Shown here one piece after another: positions 1-13,846 of a stretch of 64,000 bases of DNA. The DNA is from Echinococcus granulosus (taxonomy: Eukaryota > Platyhelminthes > Cestoda > Cyclophyllidea > Taeniidae). Within the stretch, counting starts at the first letter, position 1; the number at the start of each line of letters is the position of its first letter. The translations under genes were made by a program, and so were the position numbers. Under the pieces are notes generated by a model. That model did not search any database, was not told the DNA's origin, and saw nothing but the letters and a program-made list of their open reading frames with translations. The stretch spans positions 170,658-234,657 of the forward strand of contig NW_020170435.1 in the NCBI RefSeq assembly GCF_000524195.1, read 5' to 3'.

Positions 1-957
1 AAAGCAAGGTGGCGGGATGCACGATTTTAGAATGCGGCCAATCCACTGTGATCATCCTGATTTGGCAAAGTTGGCATCAGTTGTGATATTTCCTGCATTT
101 TTCCGTTTAAATTTTGCTTAATCCCTCTAATATGCCAAACATTCACAAACCAGTATAGTTTAAAATGGCTTTAAAATGAAGTAAGTTTGATGACTTAAGC
201 TGCCCTCTCCTGATTGGCCAGTCGTAGTTAGCGTGAAGGTCAACCATCTATTTTTTTCAATTGTTCAGAACAGCCTTTTGTCTGCTCTTTTTCAACAAAT
301 CATTTATAGGATAATTCTAATCTTTATGTCCTATGTTTTTTTCCCTTTTTCAGCTAAAGCATGAACAGAAGCCGTAGACAATCATCACGTCAATGTTTGC
401 AACGACCTCCTAATGGCGAGAGTTTAAAGTCTACTTGTTTTTTTTTCTTTCTAAATCTAAATGTAAGCAGAATAATTTCCATTCAATAATTTTATCGTAT
501 ATTTTATCTGCACTACAAAAGCAGCAGAATTTGAACTCTTCCATTCTTTCTTACTTTTCTCTACGATGGCCAAGCCTCTTCCCATTGAAGGACATTTGGA
601 GGTAGACAAGTGCAGAGGTCAAGTTATGCTATTTAGTCACTTTTGCAAAGCCTTGCACACCTCCAAACACACGCACGCTTTCACATACATTCGCACAGAG
701 GGTTGCACGCACGTAGACAATGTGTGTGCCCTATTGACTTCCACTGTACACCAACGGAAGCACACAGGCACGTGTGCACGCAGTCGTGGGTATATAAATA
801 CACCATGAGGCATTTTAACAGCACTGGTTCTGTTGACAACTCCTTCTACCCTTATCCACACACTCACCCATACACACAAACACATACACGCACAAACACA
901 GTCTCTAGACGAGCCATCACTGTCACTTCCGGTCATTAGACACCTCCAATTGAACAC
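1..957. other. Upstream non-coding region, CA-rich
   Basis: No exon with convincing splice sites or protein similarity was seen. From about 640 to 910 the sequence is rich in imperfect CACA/CACGCA runs, which open overlapping reading frames on both strands that look like low-complexity artefacts. A second TATA-like string (TATATAAATA) lies near 791 but has no clear gene of its own. Confidence 0.6.
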
Positions 958-960
958 GAG

Positions 961-968
961 TATATAAA
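961..968 (+). promoter_or_regulatory. TATA box of the zinc transporter gene
   Basis: TATATAAA lies about 40 nt before the ATG at 1003, which would leave a very short 5' leader. The match to the TATA consensus is direct; its use as the promoter is inferred from position. Confidence 0.5.
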
Positions 969-1002
969 AGCCCTAATTGCGGAACTGGAAGGAGGCAAGA
1001 AA

Positions 1003-4000
1003 ATGTGCGCAAACTGCAGACATACCGGTTGTTGGATATTTCTGGGAGTGCTCTATCTAATTGCCGCTGCTGCTGATGGACAGACGGTGTGCGCGCCCAG
1101 GGCTTCTGGTTCCGCTCCTCCAGTCTTCGACCTTCGCACACTGTCTATGTCCACACCAGAAGTCCAACAGATGATCAATGAAACGGGCTCTGTTAGTACA
1201 CCCATCTCTTTCTCTTTTAGTTTTGCAGACTCTTCTCCTCTTCCTACCCCTTAAAATTTTCCTTTTTTCCTTTTTGTAGCAAATCACCGACCACGATCTA
1301 GCTGCCTTTGTCAAAGGAAAGAATGAATCTGGTCCGAGAATAACCTGTCAAGGCTTGTACGAATTTATCTCCACCTTCCATGCACCTGTAAGTAATTCTG
1401 TCCGACTTACTCTTCCCACCTTGCAGAGGCTGGTAACCTGCTAAATTTTGGGGCTTCCCGTTTCAGGCAGCAAGTGACGATCCCACCCACGGAATTGAGG
1501 CACACTCTGGAGCATTTTCGGTGAAACCGATGGGTGAGTGAAATAAGAGAGCCGGGGAGGTTGAGTAAGGAGGCAAAGTGTGGGTGTGACTGCTAAATTA
1601 ATTGCTATTAGAAGGAATGTTGATTAGCCGGTGCCAACTTTCGTCAAGGGCTGTGAAAAGCAGCAAAAAGTAGACGATGGAACAATACAAATTTTACTGC
1701 CATCACCTGTCACTGTCATATGACATTAGTAGCTTATTTTATTGTTTCTTTTTTTCCTTCTCCTTGGTGGAAATCTCCTCAACCAGTATGGATCGCCTCA
1801 GTCGTTGCTGTGGTGATAATCAGTGCTGTGGGACTGCTTGGCGTGGCAGTGGTGCCATTAGTCAACAAGAGTTACTACAATAATGTCATTCAATTTCTTG
1901 TGGCATTGGCAGTTGGATGTCTAACCGGTGATGCATTTCTACACCTTTTACCTCATGTAAGTTCACTGGGAACTCTTCCTTGTGTGCTACTTGCAAAATA
2001 TTCCGACTCCTTGGAAGTTGTCTTTTGACAGCCCTGACATTCTGGGTGATTGCTGGGCAAATCCTTTCGCTTTTTTCTTCTGTCTGGAGATGTGGAATCG
2101 AGGCAGTAGCTTTTCCCATTATACCAGACAGTAATTTGGGTGATTTGTGGGTACAGTAGACGGCCGGTGTTGCCTTGTCAATAATAATACGCTTTCAATT
2201 ATCCCCAAGGCAATATCAGGTAGTCATGGACATTCCCACGATGAAGGAGGAGGCGAAGAAGCTGCCGAAGAGCGTATTGCCGTTCTAAAAGGCCTACTGG
2301 GGTTAGGTGGTATCTACTTTTTCTTCCTTGCCGAGAAATTGGTCGGTACCATTTCGGAGTACCGCACGGAGAAGGCGGCTGAAAAGGTGTGTTGCTTTTA
2401 AAGAGCATAATGACATGTCAAGGTCAAAAATGTCAGTTAAGCAGTTTGCTCCTCTTGTCTCTGTGTAGGAGGAGCGTGAAAGAATTTTAAAAAATCCTCG
2501 AAGATCCTCCGGAGGTATTCGTCGCCTTAGCACCTTCCGTGAATCCATCTCGGTGAACTCCTCCTTTCGTCGGGGTTCACGCCTTCCACCAACTCCTGAG
2601 ATTGGCAATATTCGAAGAACTTCACGGGCGCCCTCCATAATTGCCGATGACATTCTCACCACTGGTCTAACTGCCAAAGGTGTCTTCTAATTAGACAACT
2701 TTGTCTTTTTTTGTTGATCCTTGATGGTAGGCGCTTACACCATCTCTTTAATGACGTCGCTGGATTTATGAAAAACAGGCTAATTATCCTTTTAAAGTAC
2801 TTTTTTACAGCTGGCACGCACACACACACATATCATCTGGGCTCCTGAGATTAGTTTAAAAGTTACCTACTTGACAGTTTAAGGGCAGGCCTACTAAGCA
2901 CTGCCATCTGGAGGTTAATCGAAGTGGAAACCTCTCAACCGCCTCTCCACCCCCCCCCCCCCCGATCACTTAGGGATACGACCTAATGGATGTTCAAAAC
3001 TTCTAGTATAGAGGACTTAAGGGGCTTTTAAATGTCACACATCCATAAAAAAACCGGAAAGCGGGGAGATATTAGGACACTTTTTTTTCTTTTGTTCTTG
3101 CCTAAAGGCTATTTAGAGGGTGAAAGTTCAACTGCTTGGCACCAGCACAGTGAGCGGATGTGATATGACAGCCAATTTACACATGCACACTTCGTGTCTG
3201 TCAAACTATATCGCGGTCATGGCAAAAAGGACCCTCACAATTTAAAAATCAGTGCAATAAAAAACTAAATGTTAACTTCTGTCTCTCTCTCCCTCCAGCC
3301 ATGAAGACGGTGGATGTGTTGAACGCCTACATCGAGGAAGGCGAGGCTGAGGATGAAGAGGAGGAGCAACGCAGCAAGACATCAAGTGGACCGACCCTCC
3401 AAGTGCCAGGACTCAAACCTATGCCAGAAATCAAGGTCATCAGTGACTCTAAGGGGGACATGGAGGACGCACATAAGCCAGGTCACGGACACGGTCATTC
3501 ACATGATCCAATCGCGGACGACAGTACAATCACAACAAAGGAGATAACTATGGGTGCTCATGGTCACTCACATAATGTAAGTTGGATGGTAGACTTTGAG
3601 GAATTCTACCACTTGTTGAAGCAGGAGTAAAAAAAATGACCTTCCTTGACCTTTTCTAATCTAGCCCTATTTTTTGACACCTTTTAGCTAGTCCGTTTGA
3701 TCAAAGTAAGGAAGACTAAACTACACCTTGCTAACCAAGCAACTCACCTTGCTAATCGCCCATTCCCCTCTCCCACCAGAAAGAGAGGTGGTGGTGATGG
3801 GGGAGAGAGTTGACAACGGTTTTGTATAAAACATCATCTTTTTTTGTAGCTTTCTACGTCAATGGCATCAGTGGCATGGATGGTGATCATGGGTGATGGC
3901 TTGCATAACTTCACAGATGGAATGGCAATCGGTAAGATCCTCAATTTTTTCCTTTCCCCTGACACGTTAGTTGTCGGTTCGAGTAAATTGTAAGTCGTGA

Positions 4001-5715
4001 TGAGCAACCGATGTAAAGGTCGTAGCAATCTCACATAAATTAGAGCAGAGAGTATTTTATAACCACTAAGATGCTATTTAAGAGGCACAATGTTATTTCC
4101 TTTGTTGACAGATCAATTTTGCTCCTTTTTCACACCCCATTAATCTGTCATATGCAGATAGTGGAAGAACAATTTGGTCATTGAATTCGAAGTAGGTAAT
4201 TTATGTTTCGGTGAAAGCTAATACCAGGAAATTTTCCCTGCTCTAAAGGCCTAATTGCCGGAAGTTGTTAGGACTTCACGAGGCCAACGATTAGGTTTCC
4301 TCGTGTATGTATGATCCCGTGTGAGGGGATTTTAATGGGGTCGTCATCATTTATTTTATTCTCTCCCTGTTTTTCCTATTTTTCAGGTGTTGCCTTTGCC
4401 GATAGTATCGCTGGTGGCATTAGTACAACTGTCGCTGTCTTCTGCCATGAACTACCTCATGAACTCGGTACGTTGTATTTGGGGAGAGGGGTCGATCCCC
4501 TTGCTAGTCAAGGCATAAATTTAAGGGGGATACGCGCCTACATCAGGTGTTGTCTGGTCACAAATGTCCTGCCACGTAAGCATGTCGTGGTCCCAAGGAG
4601 ACCATTTACTCTCCACACACACACAAAAAGAGATACAGAGAGAGTGGAAGAGTCACCACTTTAAATGTGCGGCGGTATCATAGGGTGGAGTGCCTTTAGG
4701 AATTTACACCAGACGCTTTACAGCCACGCTGAGTATCATTAACTATCATTTCACTTCAGGTGATTTCGCGGTTCTTCTAAAAACTGGCATGGGAATAAAA
4801 GAGGCGCTCTTCTTCAACGTGGTCTCCTCTATCCTCTGTCTAATCGGCATGCTAGTGGGAATCGGAGTGGGCAATGTGGAGGCGGCCTCTGCGTGGATAT
4901 TTGCCTTTACCGCTGGCACCTTTGTCTATATTGCTCTCGTCGATATGGTAGGCTTATTTCCTAATTAGTAGTATGTTCATGGGCAATATGAAGTGATTGT
5001 TTTATTCACCCGCCCACTGTCATTGAGATGTCAAAGCCAATCGGATAATCTGCCTTTTTTGGATGACAAGTTAGCAATCTCGTAGGAAGTGACGAATCTT
5101 AAAAGAAAAAGGAAAAAGATGTATTTGGTGTATTTAACTACGCCTGTTCGGTAAATAATGGAATCACGCAGTTACCCAACTTCTCGTCTTTCCAAACACA
5201 CAGCCAAATTTACTTCTCTAGATCACAATAACGCATGTTCCGCACCAGTGATGCCTATTCGTAAAAGGTAAAGGATACACTTAGAACTTTTTCACATCCC
5301 CGCACACAGGAAGCCAGCTTATAAGACGGCATTGGGGGCAGGTAAGGGGGCAGCAATGACGTTGATCATTCTAATGGCAAGGAGAGGTCAGACTTTCCCC
5401 CACTCCTGCTCACCCACCCTGACAGGTGGAAGTTAAGGCACTTCGCAATTTTTTTTTCATGTACAAGGGAGTGCAGTTAGACACCACGTAGTTTAATTGC
5501 ACCTCTTGATGATTTAACGAATTAAGACAGAAAGAAAGTAGAAATAACCCTTTGTTTTACTAATTAAGCTGCCGGAGTTGAATTCATTCCAAGTAAAACC
5601 GGGACAAAGTCGGATTGTGCAGATGATAATACAAAACGCCGGATTAATTACAGGTGCTGGCATCATGCTCATTATTGCCATGTTCGAGGAGCAACTTCTG
5701 CATCTGGTTGGTTAG
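1003..5715 (+). CDS. SLC39A10-like: ZIP zinc transporter, LIV-1 subfamily (ZIP10/ZIP6-like)
   Basis: This is a membrane transporter that moves zinc (possibly other divalent metals) into the cytosol. Exons are 1003-1191, 1280-1387, 1467-1533, 1787-1956, 2210-2386, 2469-2679, 3299-3576, 3850-3931, 4387-4467, 4760-4947 and 5569-5715. All phases agree and give 565 residues ending at TAG. A hydrophobic signal-like segment lies at residues 10-25. The first membrane helices are in exon 4. Histidine-rich runs (GSHGHSHDE, HGHGHSHDP, AHGHSHN) fill the long cytoplasmic loop. HNFTDG (about 419-424) and the LIV-1 signature HELPHE (about 448-453) form the metal site. The stretch after HELPHE follows ZIP10 almost residue for residue (GDFAVLLK). 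The extracellular N-terminus is short, without the very long His-rich ectodomain of vertebrate ZIP10. Orthology to ZIP6, ZIP10 or ZIP5 is not settled. Confidence 0.93.
2945..2963 (+). repeat. Poly-C tract in a zinc transporter intron
   Basis: A run of about 17 cytosines interrupts the intron between 2679 and 3299. It is a simple homopolymer with no other signal, and its length may be unreliable in an assembly. Confidence 0.7.
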
Positions 5716-8700
5716 CCTACTCGTCCACGAGGACATGGCGACCGGCCCGAGTGGACACTGTAGTCCATATACTTTTCCCCTCTTTTTGTTTCCCTCCTGC
5801 CTTTCTCAATGCTTCCTAAACTGCCCCCTTTCTCCCTGTTTTTCCCTCCTTCATCCCCCTACAACCCCTATCTCGAATGCTAGCTATCCCAGTAGGAGAA
5901 CGGTGTCCCGAGTTTTGGCGAATCTTTCCGCCTCTTGCGTCATCGCGTTGACAGTTGACTACCTTCTCACCCGTTGCCTTCGGTGTGTTGTCAGAACTAA
6001 ACTAAGCCTATATATACCTACATCTATACATACATATATATATACATAAACTTCCTTAAGAATGAGATTTCGATGACTTTTTTGAAAAAAAAATAAGGGA
6101 AAACTGTAGTGAAATGGAACAGTTGGACAGAGGGTGTGTGGTAATTTAAACAAGGCATGTAAAAGACACCTCTCAACCGAATCCACGATCCCCTAATTGA
6201 CAGTGATGTGCGCGGTTCCGTCCGCGAAGAAATGTGGACATGCTTCCGAGAAATGGCAGCTTTAATGTTGGACGGAAAATTGGAGGCCGCTGTCAAAAGG
6301 TGGTAAAGGTTATTTGAGTTGTCACCTGTTAAGTAAATATTCCTTGTTAGGGCTAACCATTCCACTGTGTTTGTGGGTGATTAAATTCCTGTCAAATGCC
6401 GACATGTCAAGCCTGTCAACAATAGAAATAGGTTAGCAATTATTTCTAAAAATTTAGGGCCATATTATCAAAAAAATGCTTTTTTTACCTCCTTTATAAT
6501 GACATGACCTTCAGGAACTTCTGTAGGCGTGCGGATCAAATGAGTGAATTGGACCTTTGAGTGACTACTACGCCTTGACATAACAAAAGGAGGAGGTCTA
6601 TTATAAATGAGTGAATTTTTAGGATTCCTGAAGTCATCTCCGCTCTTGACAATCGCCACACTTTGATGTTTTGCTGGAAAGGAATTGGCAACTAAAGTGA
6701 CCCTCGGCCACCTTGCTATTGTCCTGTGTAGACATGCCTACTGTACTAAAGTAAAGATCTGTGGAGCATGTGAGCAGATTAGACTTTGTTGCGGCTGAAT
6801 GGAACCCTAATAAGCTGTTGAGAAGCAATGTCATGAGAAAATAAGCAGAGCACTGGCCAGCCTCGAATAGTTTGTAGACCGGCCAACTTCCCTCCCACTC
6901 CCCTTTCTTCTCCCGAACGTGGTTAATTAGGGCCACAACACTTCGGACGGAATTAGGTCCTCACAGAAAATCACTGGTGACTGCCATTCTCATCTTCTCG
7001 GTGGCTTTCGAAGCACAGCCAATGTTGATCCTGATCCCTCATAGTTTGTAGTTCCGTTTTGCCAGCATGGCTTCCCAGTAGCGTCGATAGCCCGCAGCTA
7101 TCTTGTGCTTTCATATGTAAGTGTTCCGAAAACTAGTGTAGTCCAAGGGTTTGGGGAAAAGACTCCCTTTTTTTCTCCAGCATTATCCCATCAAAATAGC
7201 AAATCACGTCTATAAGTAGATGTTAATCATGAATTGAGAAAACCGAAGAAGGATATTTCTGGTCATTTTTTTGTCCACTTTTTTTAGCATTTTAGACCAA
7301 AAGGCAAAACATATTCGAGTATTTTTTCCATGTTCCAATTTCCAATGGACGGAGCTTTGGCTAAATACAAGAATTTCAAAAGAGAATCAGGAGATGCTTC
7401 ACGGACATCTGCGATGCTTTAGACTTAAATTTCGATGCGTAAGAAATGGGACATCGCAGTGCTAACAATTAAAACGGGTTAGTTTGTGTACGCGATGATA
7501 AAAGGAGGACAAAGTCACCAACAATAAAGTGGTCTAATTCGTCTGTCTAAACCTTCGAATTTTCATCCATGACATATTTTTTGAAAATCAAGTAAACAGA
7601 AATAAAACTTGACATTGTTTATAGTTTGTGACGAAAATCCGCCTTCGCAATAGTTGTTAAGTTACATGGGCTGCGAAAGCCTTGATCTACAGCAAACACG
7701 GAGGTTCAAGTGACAGAAAATTGACGCCACAAAAAAAAAAATTTTGGCCCATGGGGTTTTTATTATTCCATTTAGCTTTGTTGTTTAGGTTAAAAAGGTT
7801 TCATTGCCAGCCGGGATGAAATTTAACACAGCTTATTTGTGTGGTGAAAATTCAGACGGAATCCGTAATGCAAATCGGCATAAGACACTTCTTTATAAAT
7901 TTTTTTAGGTATTAATCTTTAAAGCCTAACCAAAATATCCTTGCAAGTAGAGCCTGCAAATTATGCGACTCCTATCCGACAATTAATTCGTAAATTTGCG
8001 AAATTGCGTAAAGGTGAAGTAATTTGAAGATTCCTTTTACTGAAGATGCATTCATCCATAAAAAGAAGGTTGATTTAGACTATTAAGAGCTCGAATGAAT
8101 GGGTAAGGAAATAGAGGGATTTTTAAACCAACCGTATTTATTAAAAGCGAAAAAGTTATTCCCTACAGCTTGGAAACGATTGAATGGTAATCTTAACTAT
8201 TCGTTAAATAAATGTAGTAAAGCAATAAAAAGGCTTACAATTAAAATGTAATTTTGCATTCCAAGATATTTTCTAGAAAAGAGGAAATACCGCGGCTTCC
8301 AGAGTTTCGCATTTGGTGTCAGAAGCAAGATTTTTGGTTTAAAAACGTTTTCATGGCCTTTTGGGTTTCTGTAAAGACGTTTTTGGAAGTTAACAAGCTA
8401 TGGAGTATTAAAATATTTTTTGTCAAATACGGCATGCTGAGCGCCTGAAACGAGATAAAAAATACCCAAACATATGCTACGCTTGCCTAAAAGTGCTAGT
8501 ACATTATATTTTGTGGGTCTTAAATTGTTGTGTTTTTAATGCTGTTATTATCATTGGATGGCCTTAGACACAGGATATTGTTTAATCGCACCACCAACCC
8601 CTTTCTGATTCGCTCGTGAACCCTAGCTCCTAAATAAACCCTTGCTATAGTTTCTCTCGCCCTCCTTGATGTGCATCACTTTCAGCCGTTTTTATCCCTA

Positions 8701-9063
8701 CGATCGTATTTGATTTTTCTAGTCTGCGTATTGTGGTTGGCATTTGATGAGAAGGGGCTGGGTTGGCTTGCGAAGTCCTATGTCTTGTTACTAATCATTC
8801 TGCACGCCCGCATTTTATAGTCTTAGGCTTTGTTTTCACAAATTAGAGGCTCACTAGGATTTGCTTTACATCTGTACTCATGCTTGTCTTTATTTGAGGG
8901 CTTTTTACTGTACCGACCTTTTCTTAGCTGCACAATTTGCTGTTATAATGCATTCGTGGAGGCGGCTAGTATATTTTCTTTTTATCTCCTTATTCTGCCT
9001 TCTTTATATGTGGTCGTATTATTAATTCGAATGTTACTTGGAATTGTATTATCTTGTAGTTGA
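5716..9063. other. Intergenic region, no gene seen
   Basis: About 3.3 kb between the zinc transporter stop and the UGDH-like start. Open frames are short and lack splice context or family similarity. The part from 7100 to 8500 is AT-rich. Near 9040-9060 a pyrimidine-rich stretch ends in TTGTAG just before the next ATG, which could be a cis or spliced-leader acceptor. Confidence 0.6.
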
Positions 9064-12000
9064 ATGGTGGGCAAGAAATACAAGATTTGCGGCGTCGGCG
9101 CGGGTATTTTGGGTGTCCCTGTTTGTGCCGTCATCGCCTCAAAATGTCCAGAGTATTCTGTTAGTGTCGTAGACTGTGACAGAGACATCATTAACCAGTG
9201 GAACAATGGACCCGATTATCCCATTTCTGAGGTGACTTATAAAACTATCCTCTCAGTTATTACCTGCAAATCCCTCACATTTCTATCAATTGTACTTCAT
9301 TATGGTTTTTTAAGGTTGGGCTGGATGATTTGCTTAAACAATGCAATGGCAAGAATTTTATAATTTCCTCCGAAGCCGATGCGTACCTTGCCGATGCCGA
9401 TATCATCCTCATTTGTGTGAAAACTCCTGCCAAATCTCTCGGTGTTGGTCGCGTATGTTTTTAGTTTTTCGAGTTCCTTTTAGATACTGTCGAAGTTCAT
9501 AAATGTTTCGTGAATAGGATAAATCAGGTGATTGAAACCCGTTCTGCGGAGGCCTAGCATGTGAACCCTAGGTGAAATATTTGTTTTGTTGTCTATTTTC
9601 ACATTTGATTAAGTGTTTTGCTGACTTTTCTGTAACTTAGGTAGCATAGAGATTGTGGTTTTTTAACTTTGTACAAATCGTTCTGCATGACAAGTTACTT
9701 CATTTGTCTTTCCTCAATTCAATTTCCTTACCATACTTTGTAACTCTTACATCGCACCTATCTACACAAACCTCTGTGCATAATCAAATGTTTTTTTCCG
9801 TTGAAATAACAAGTAATTTTCTCATCTGATTAGTTGTTAGAAGTGCAAAAAGTTCCTTTGTAAAGTGACTCCAATTTTCACTTTCTTCTCTATTTTTACC
9901 TATATCCTTAATTACAATGACTGAGAAGAGCTTTAAATAGCCATAGAAACCGTGCACTCGAAACGCATATGTTGCGTGTGACAATTGTTTGCTTTTTGCG
10001 CACACATAAATACCCGGATTTATCTCATTCGGCATTTCCCGTTTACGATGGGTGGTAGTCAAGCCGAATTTTCAAACACCACCAGCTACTTTATACCTGA
10101 GTAAACAGCTGGCGAAAGTCGCCTATAAGGTTGAAACTCTTCTGGATTTTTTGTCGTTTAGCTGAGTTCCTCTTGGTTCTCTTAAATAGTTCCCCTTGTT
10201 AAGTTAAGTGGGACTGAAAAAATTGTTCTCTCCGGTTAAATCAACGATTTTCGCCTCTAATTTTAGGGCAGGGCTGCCGATTTGGGCAGTATTGAGGCAG
10301 TGTCGCGTCAAATTGTCGCCTCGGGAAACTCTTCGGCCATTGTGGTTGTCCAAAGCACCGTGCCCATTGGTGCTACTGATCTCATTAATAGCATCTTCTC
10401 TGCAAACAAAAAGGTTAGTTTTATTTTTCTTCCTCTATTTGTCGGTAATCGCTTCAGGTAGTGTATATCGGCAGAGGTAAAATAACTGATCAACTGTTGC
10501 TATATTTTAATTATGACTGGTGTGACAGTTGTCCTCTAAGGTTGTTACCATTGCAGGGTACACCAAACAAGTTTAGCGGGTCAATCACAGTTCGATTACT
10601 TCTGTAAGTACCCACTCCCGCCCCCTTCTCTTTCTCCTAAAGTCTATACAGAGTGATCGTAGTTCTATGTGTGTATTTGCACGCATTCACTTTAAAGGGC
10701 CTCCCCCTTAATATTCGCCATAGCCTTGGAGGTCGTCTCTGAAGACGTAATTATGGTATGCCACTATGGAAGCAGGATTCATCACCTACGTATAAAAAGT
10801 GAGAGACTACTAACATTAAGTGGTCTTGGAGTCCGTCAAGGGGAGAAGACATTGGTGCCACTGTCAAAGATCCACCCTGTGGAATCAGGGCTTAATGGGG
10901 CAAGTAGCATTACGGAATGCTGAAGGACTGTCGGCTTGTGTAAACACCTCTATGTTACTGAGATGGCGGTGTAAATCGCGAAGGTTGTGTACGTCTCTGC
11001 GTACGGCTAAAACAAATACTTTGCTATTATCTAGCAACCTTCGAAACTCATCGTTCTATCTAATCCTCAATTCGTCTCCGAGGGCAGTGTAATTGAAAAT
11101 CTCCTCCATCCAGATCGTGTTGTACTGGGTGGAGAGGCGGATGCGGTTTCAAGAAAGGCTACCAATGTTATTAGTAGTATTTATGAGCGTTGGGTGCCCA
11201 AGGAGAAGATTCTTACAATGTCTACCAAATCGGCGGAGGTTACAAAACTTGTGACGAATGCCTTTCTGGCTCAACGCGTGAGTAGTATCAATGCCATCTC
11301 AAGTGTATGCGAGGAGACAGCAGCTGACGTGCGACAGGTTGCCGATGCCGTGGGCCGGGATACACGTGTTGGTGGACACTTCCTTGATGCCGGTCTTGGA
11401 TTTGGGGGTAATACACTACCACCGGATCTTCATCATCTGGTAGGCTTCCTCCCTATCTCCGTGTCTTCATTTTTTACCAGACTAGCTATTCTAGCGATTC
11501 TGCTTTTTCTTTGGAACTGTCTAGGTCTACACTTGTGAGTCATTAGAGTTACCAATAGTTGCAGCCTTCTGGAACGCAGTATTGACTGTCAATGAGTTCC
11601 AAGTGTCGAGATTCTTCCGCAAAATCACAGCACATTACTGCGAGACTCTGCGAGACAAGAGGCTGGCTCTCCTCGGTTGTGCCTTCAAAAAAGGCACACC
11701 AGATGTCAAGTACGTGTGTGAAACCCTCCTGATATTGACCTATTCATGTGATTTCATTGAATTGGCAGTTGTCTTCAATAAGGTAGGGCTTTATAGAATC
11801 ACTGCTAATCAATGCGAGCAGAATGGATGTCAAATTAGTTGAGTATAAAAGAGCAAAAAAAATTATCAATGTGGGGGTGGATAATCCTCAAACTCCTTCA
11901 AATTTTGTGTTGTGCTTCTTTAACTCAATGAGTAGAGGATATAAATGGCCTACCTTGACGGCATCAACGCTTATACGAATGATGTTCATGTTGAATCGGG

Positions 12001-13846
12001 ACTACGGGACCTATTAGAGGCCGCAAGTAGTTCCGTTTAGACTTGAACACCACAACAGCTGCCGTTTATTCACCTAAGTAGTATTTATCTGCCTTTAAAC
12101 CCTATGATCTTTTCCTAAAGTGGCTCCCGCTCTTGCTTTCAATAAATTAAATCGCTGAAATTTAAGTTCTGCTTTATTCGTCACAACAGAAACAGTCCGG
12201 CAATTATGATATGTTGCCGCTTGCTGTTAGAGGACTCCACCATCGCGGTGTATGATCCTCTGGCTAAAAAGGAATTCCTTGTGGATGCGATTACAGATAT
12301 ACTGGGACAGAAGCCAGGTGCGTTTTTTTTTTTGTCTGAATAACTCTTACGCCCGATTTTTTTGCTTTGAGAGTGGTAAAGGGGAAAAATTTTGCGATTT
12401 TAGAGGAAAATCTTCGAGTTAATAGACCTTGCTAGTCAAACTTGTCATTGTTACTGGCTCCAAAAGGAAATTGGGCTCTAGCTGCCTCCATTATTGTTTA
12501 ACTGGTATTTCTAAATCGCCTATCTTTCTTGTGAGCATATGACTGTCTAATAGCAATGCCAAGGCGAGATGTCAATCACTACCTAAGGGAAGCATTACCA
12601 ACGGGTAAGGAGTATGAGGGTGAGGAGGCAATATCTCTCTCCCTCTTCTCATTGATTCCTTAATCTATCACTGGTTTATTGCTGAAGAGGCGGTCTTTCT
12701 TCCAAACCCTCGATTTGCATCGGATGGATAGTTCTCAGGCAGAATGGTTTAGCCTTCAGCAACCCCACCACCTAAACCCAAGGCAAGCCCATTTCTCTGC
12801 GGCTGAAGTTGTCCTTTGTTCGCCTAACGAAAAGAAGGTGAAAGAAACCACCTTTAGTTGATAGGTGATTTGCAAAAGGGCGTCCTTGGAAGAAGTGAAG
12901 GGCAAATGGATATGCGACGTCCATTCGGCGGGCTTCCATGACCCTGTTGATATCAACAAGTAGTTTCATCACTCCAAAAGCCACGTGTCCCGACCAACAC
13001 GTAGGACAAGAGGACACCTGTATGAGCTCAATTTGACAAGTTGCTAACTTTTTTGTGACAGATCAGGCTCTAAGTGTACCGCGAGGTGCTCTTTCCCCGT
13101 TGACACTACTGAAGTGGAATAGATCCACTCCTCACTATGAGGGTGAAGTTATCCCACTACAAAACAGAAGTTCACTTTCTGCAAGCAAACCTAGGTTGGT
13201 TGTCTTCTTCCCAACTTTAGCCAACATCGACAATTTGATTTGGTGCGCAACACCAATGGAGGCTGCTGAAAACGCGGACGGAATTATCGTCTGTACAGAT
13301 TGTGATGAATTTAAGGTACGTCAATACAATCCACCGCTTCAATTTATTCATCTGACTCTACTCTCCCCTGGCGTCCAAAGCCTACGGAGAAGGTGGAAAG
13401 TTGATAGCCTCGTTCAACTAAGTCCCACCATCTCGCCAACTCTACCACCGATATAACACTTAAATAACTTTTATTACTGGTTATTAAAAAGGCGTGTGAG
13501 ATTGGGGCAGTAGATGGCACCTCTAGCCTTCTTTGAAGTCCGTAATAAACCCATAGCAGCATAAAAGATTTATCGCCGACATACAGAATAGCTGGTAGAG
13601 CCTAGGCATGGCTTGACAACGACATTGACGCCAAATGTCAGAATAACGTGTGGGGAGTGAAGAGTCACGAAGCAATTAAAAGGCGGTTTTCCTCCTTGAT
13701 TCATTTCACAGACCCTGGACTACAATGCACTCTACCAAACAATGCGAAAACCGGCCTCCTTCTTTGACGGACGTCTAGTGGCGCCTCATCGAGAGTTGCA
13801 AGAGATCGGCTTCCGTGTGGAAGCACTTGGAGTTCGTCTGAAGTGA
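9064..13846 (+). CDS. UGDH-like: UDP-glucose 6-dehydrogenase homologue, predicted catalytically inactive
   Basis: Active UGDH oxidises UDP-glucose to UDP-glucuronate through a cysteine thioester. Exons are 9064-9231, 9315-9452, 10267-10413, 11035-11439, 11525-11709, 12196-12317, 13062-13315 and 13712-13846. Phases agree and give 517 residues (human about 494). The fold is complete: N-terminal NAD motif GAGILG near residue 12, GRAADL, SNPQF at 160-164, NAFLAQR, the central helix, AFKK, and a C-terminal UDP-binding domain ending FDGR...VRLK. The catalytic motif GFGGSCFQKD is replaced by GFGGNTLPPD (273-282), so the nucleophile C276 (human numbering, from memory) is T278. E161 is Q163, K267 is D269, and the Arg after FDGR is Leu. 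K220 (K222) and R260 (R262) are kept. The long uninterrupted frame and consistent splicing argue for a maintained protein, not a decaying pseudogene. Activity is inferred, not measured. Confidence 0.92.

Noticed and set aside
566..957. Overlapping frames of 80-106 codons on both strands
   Set aside because: They follow CA-rich low-complexity sequence, have no family motif, and lie in the presumed promoter region.
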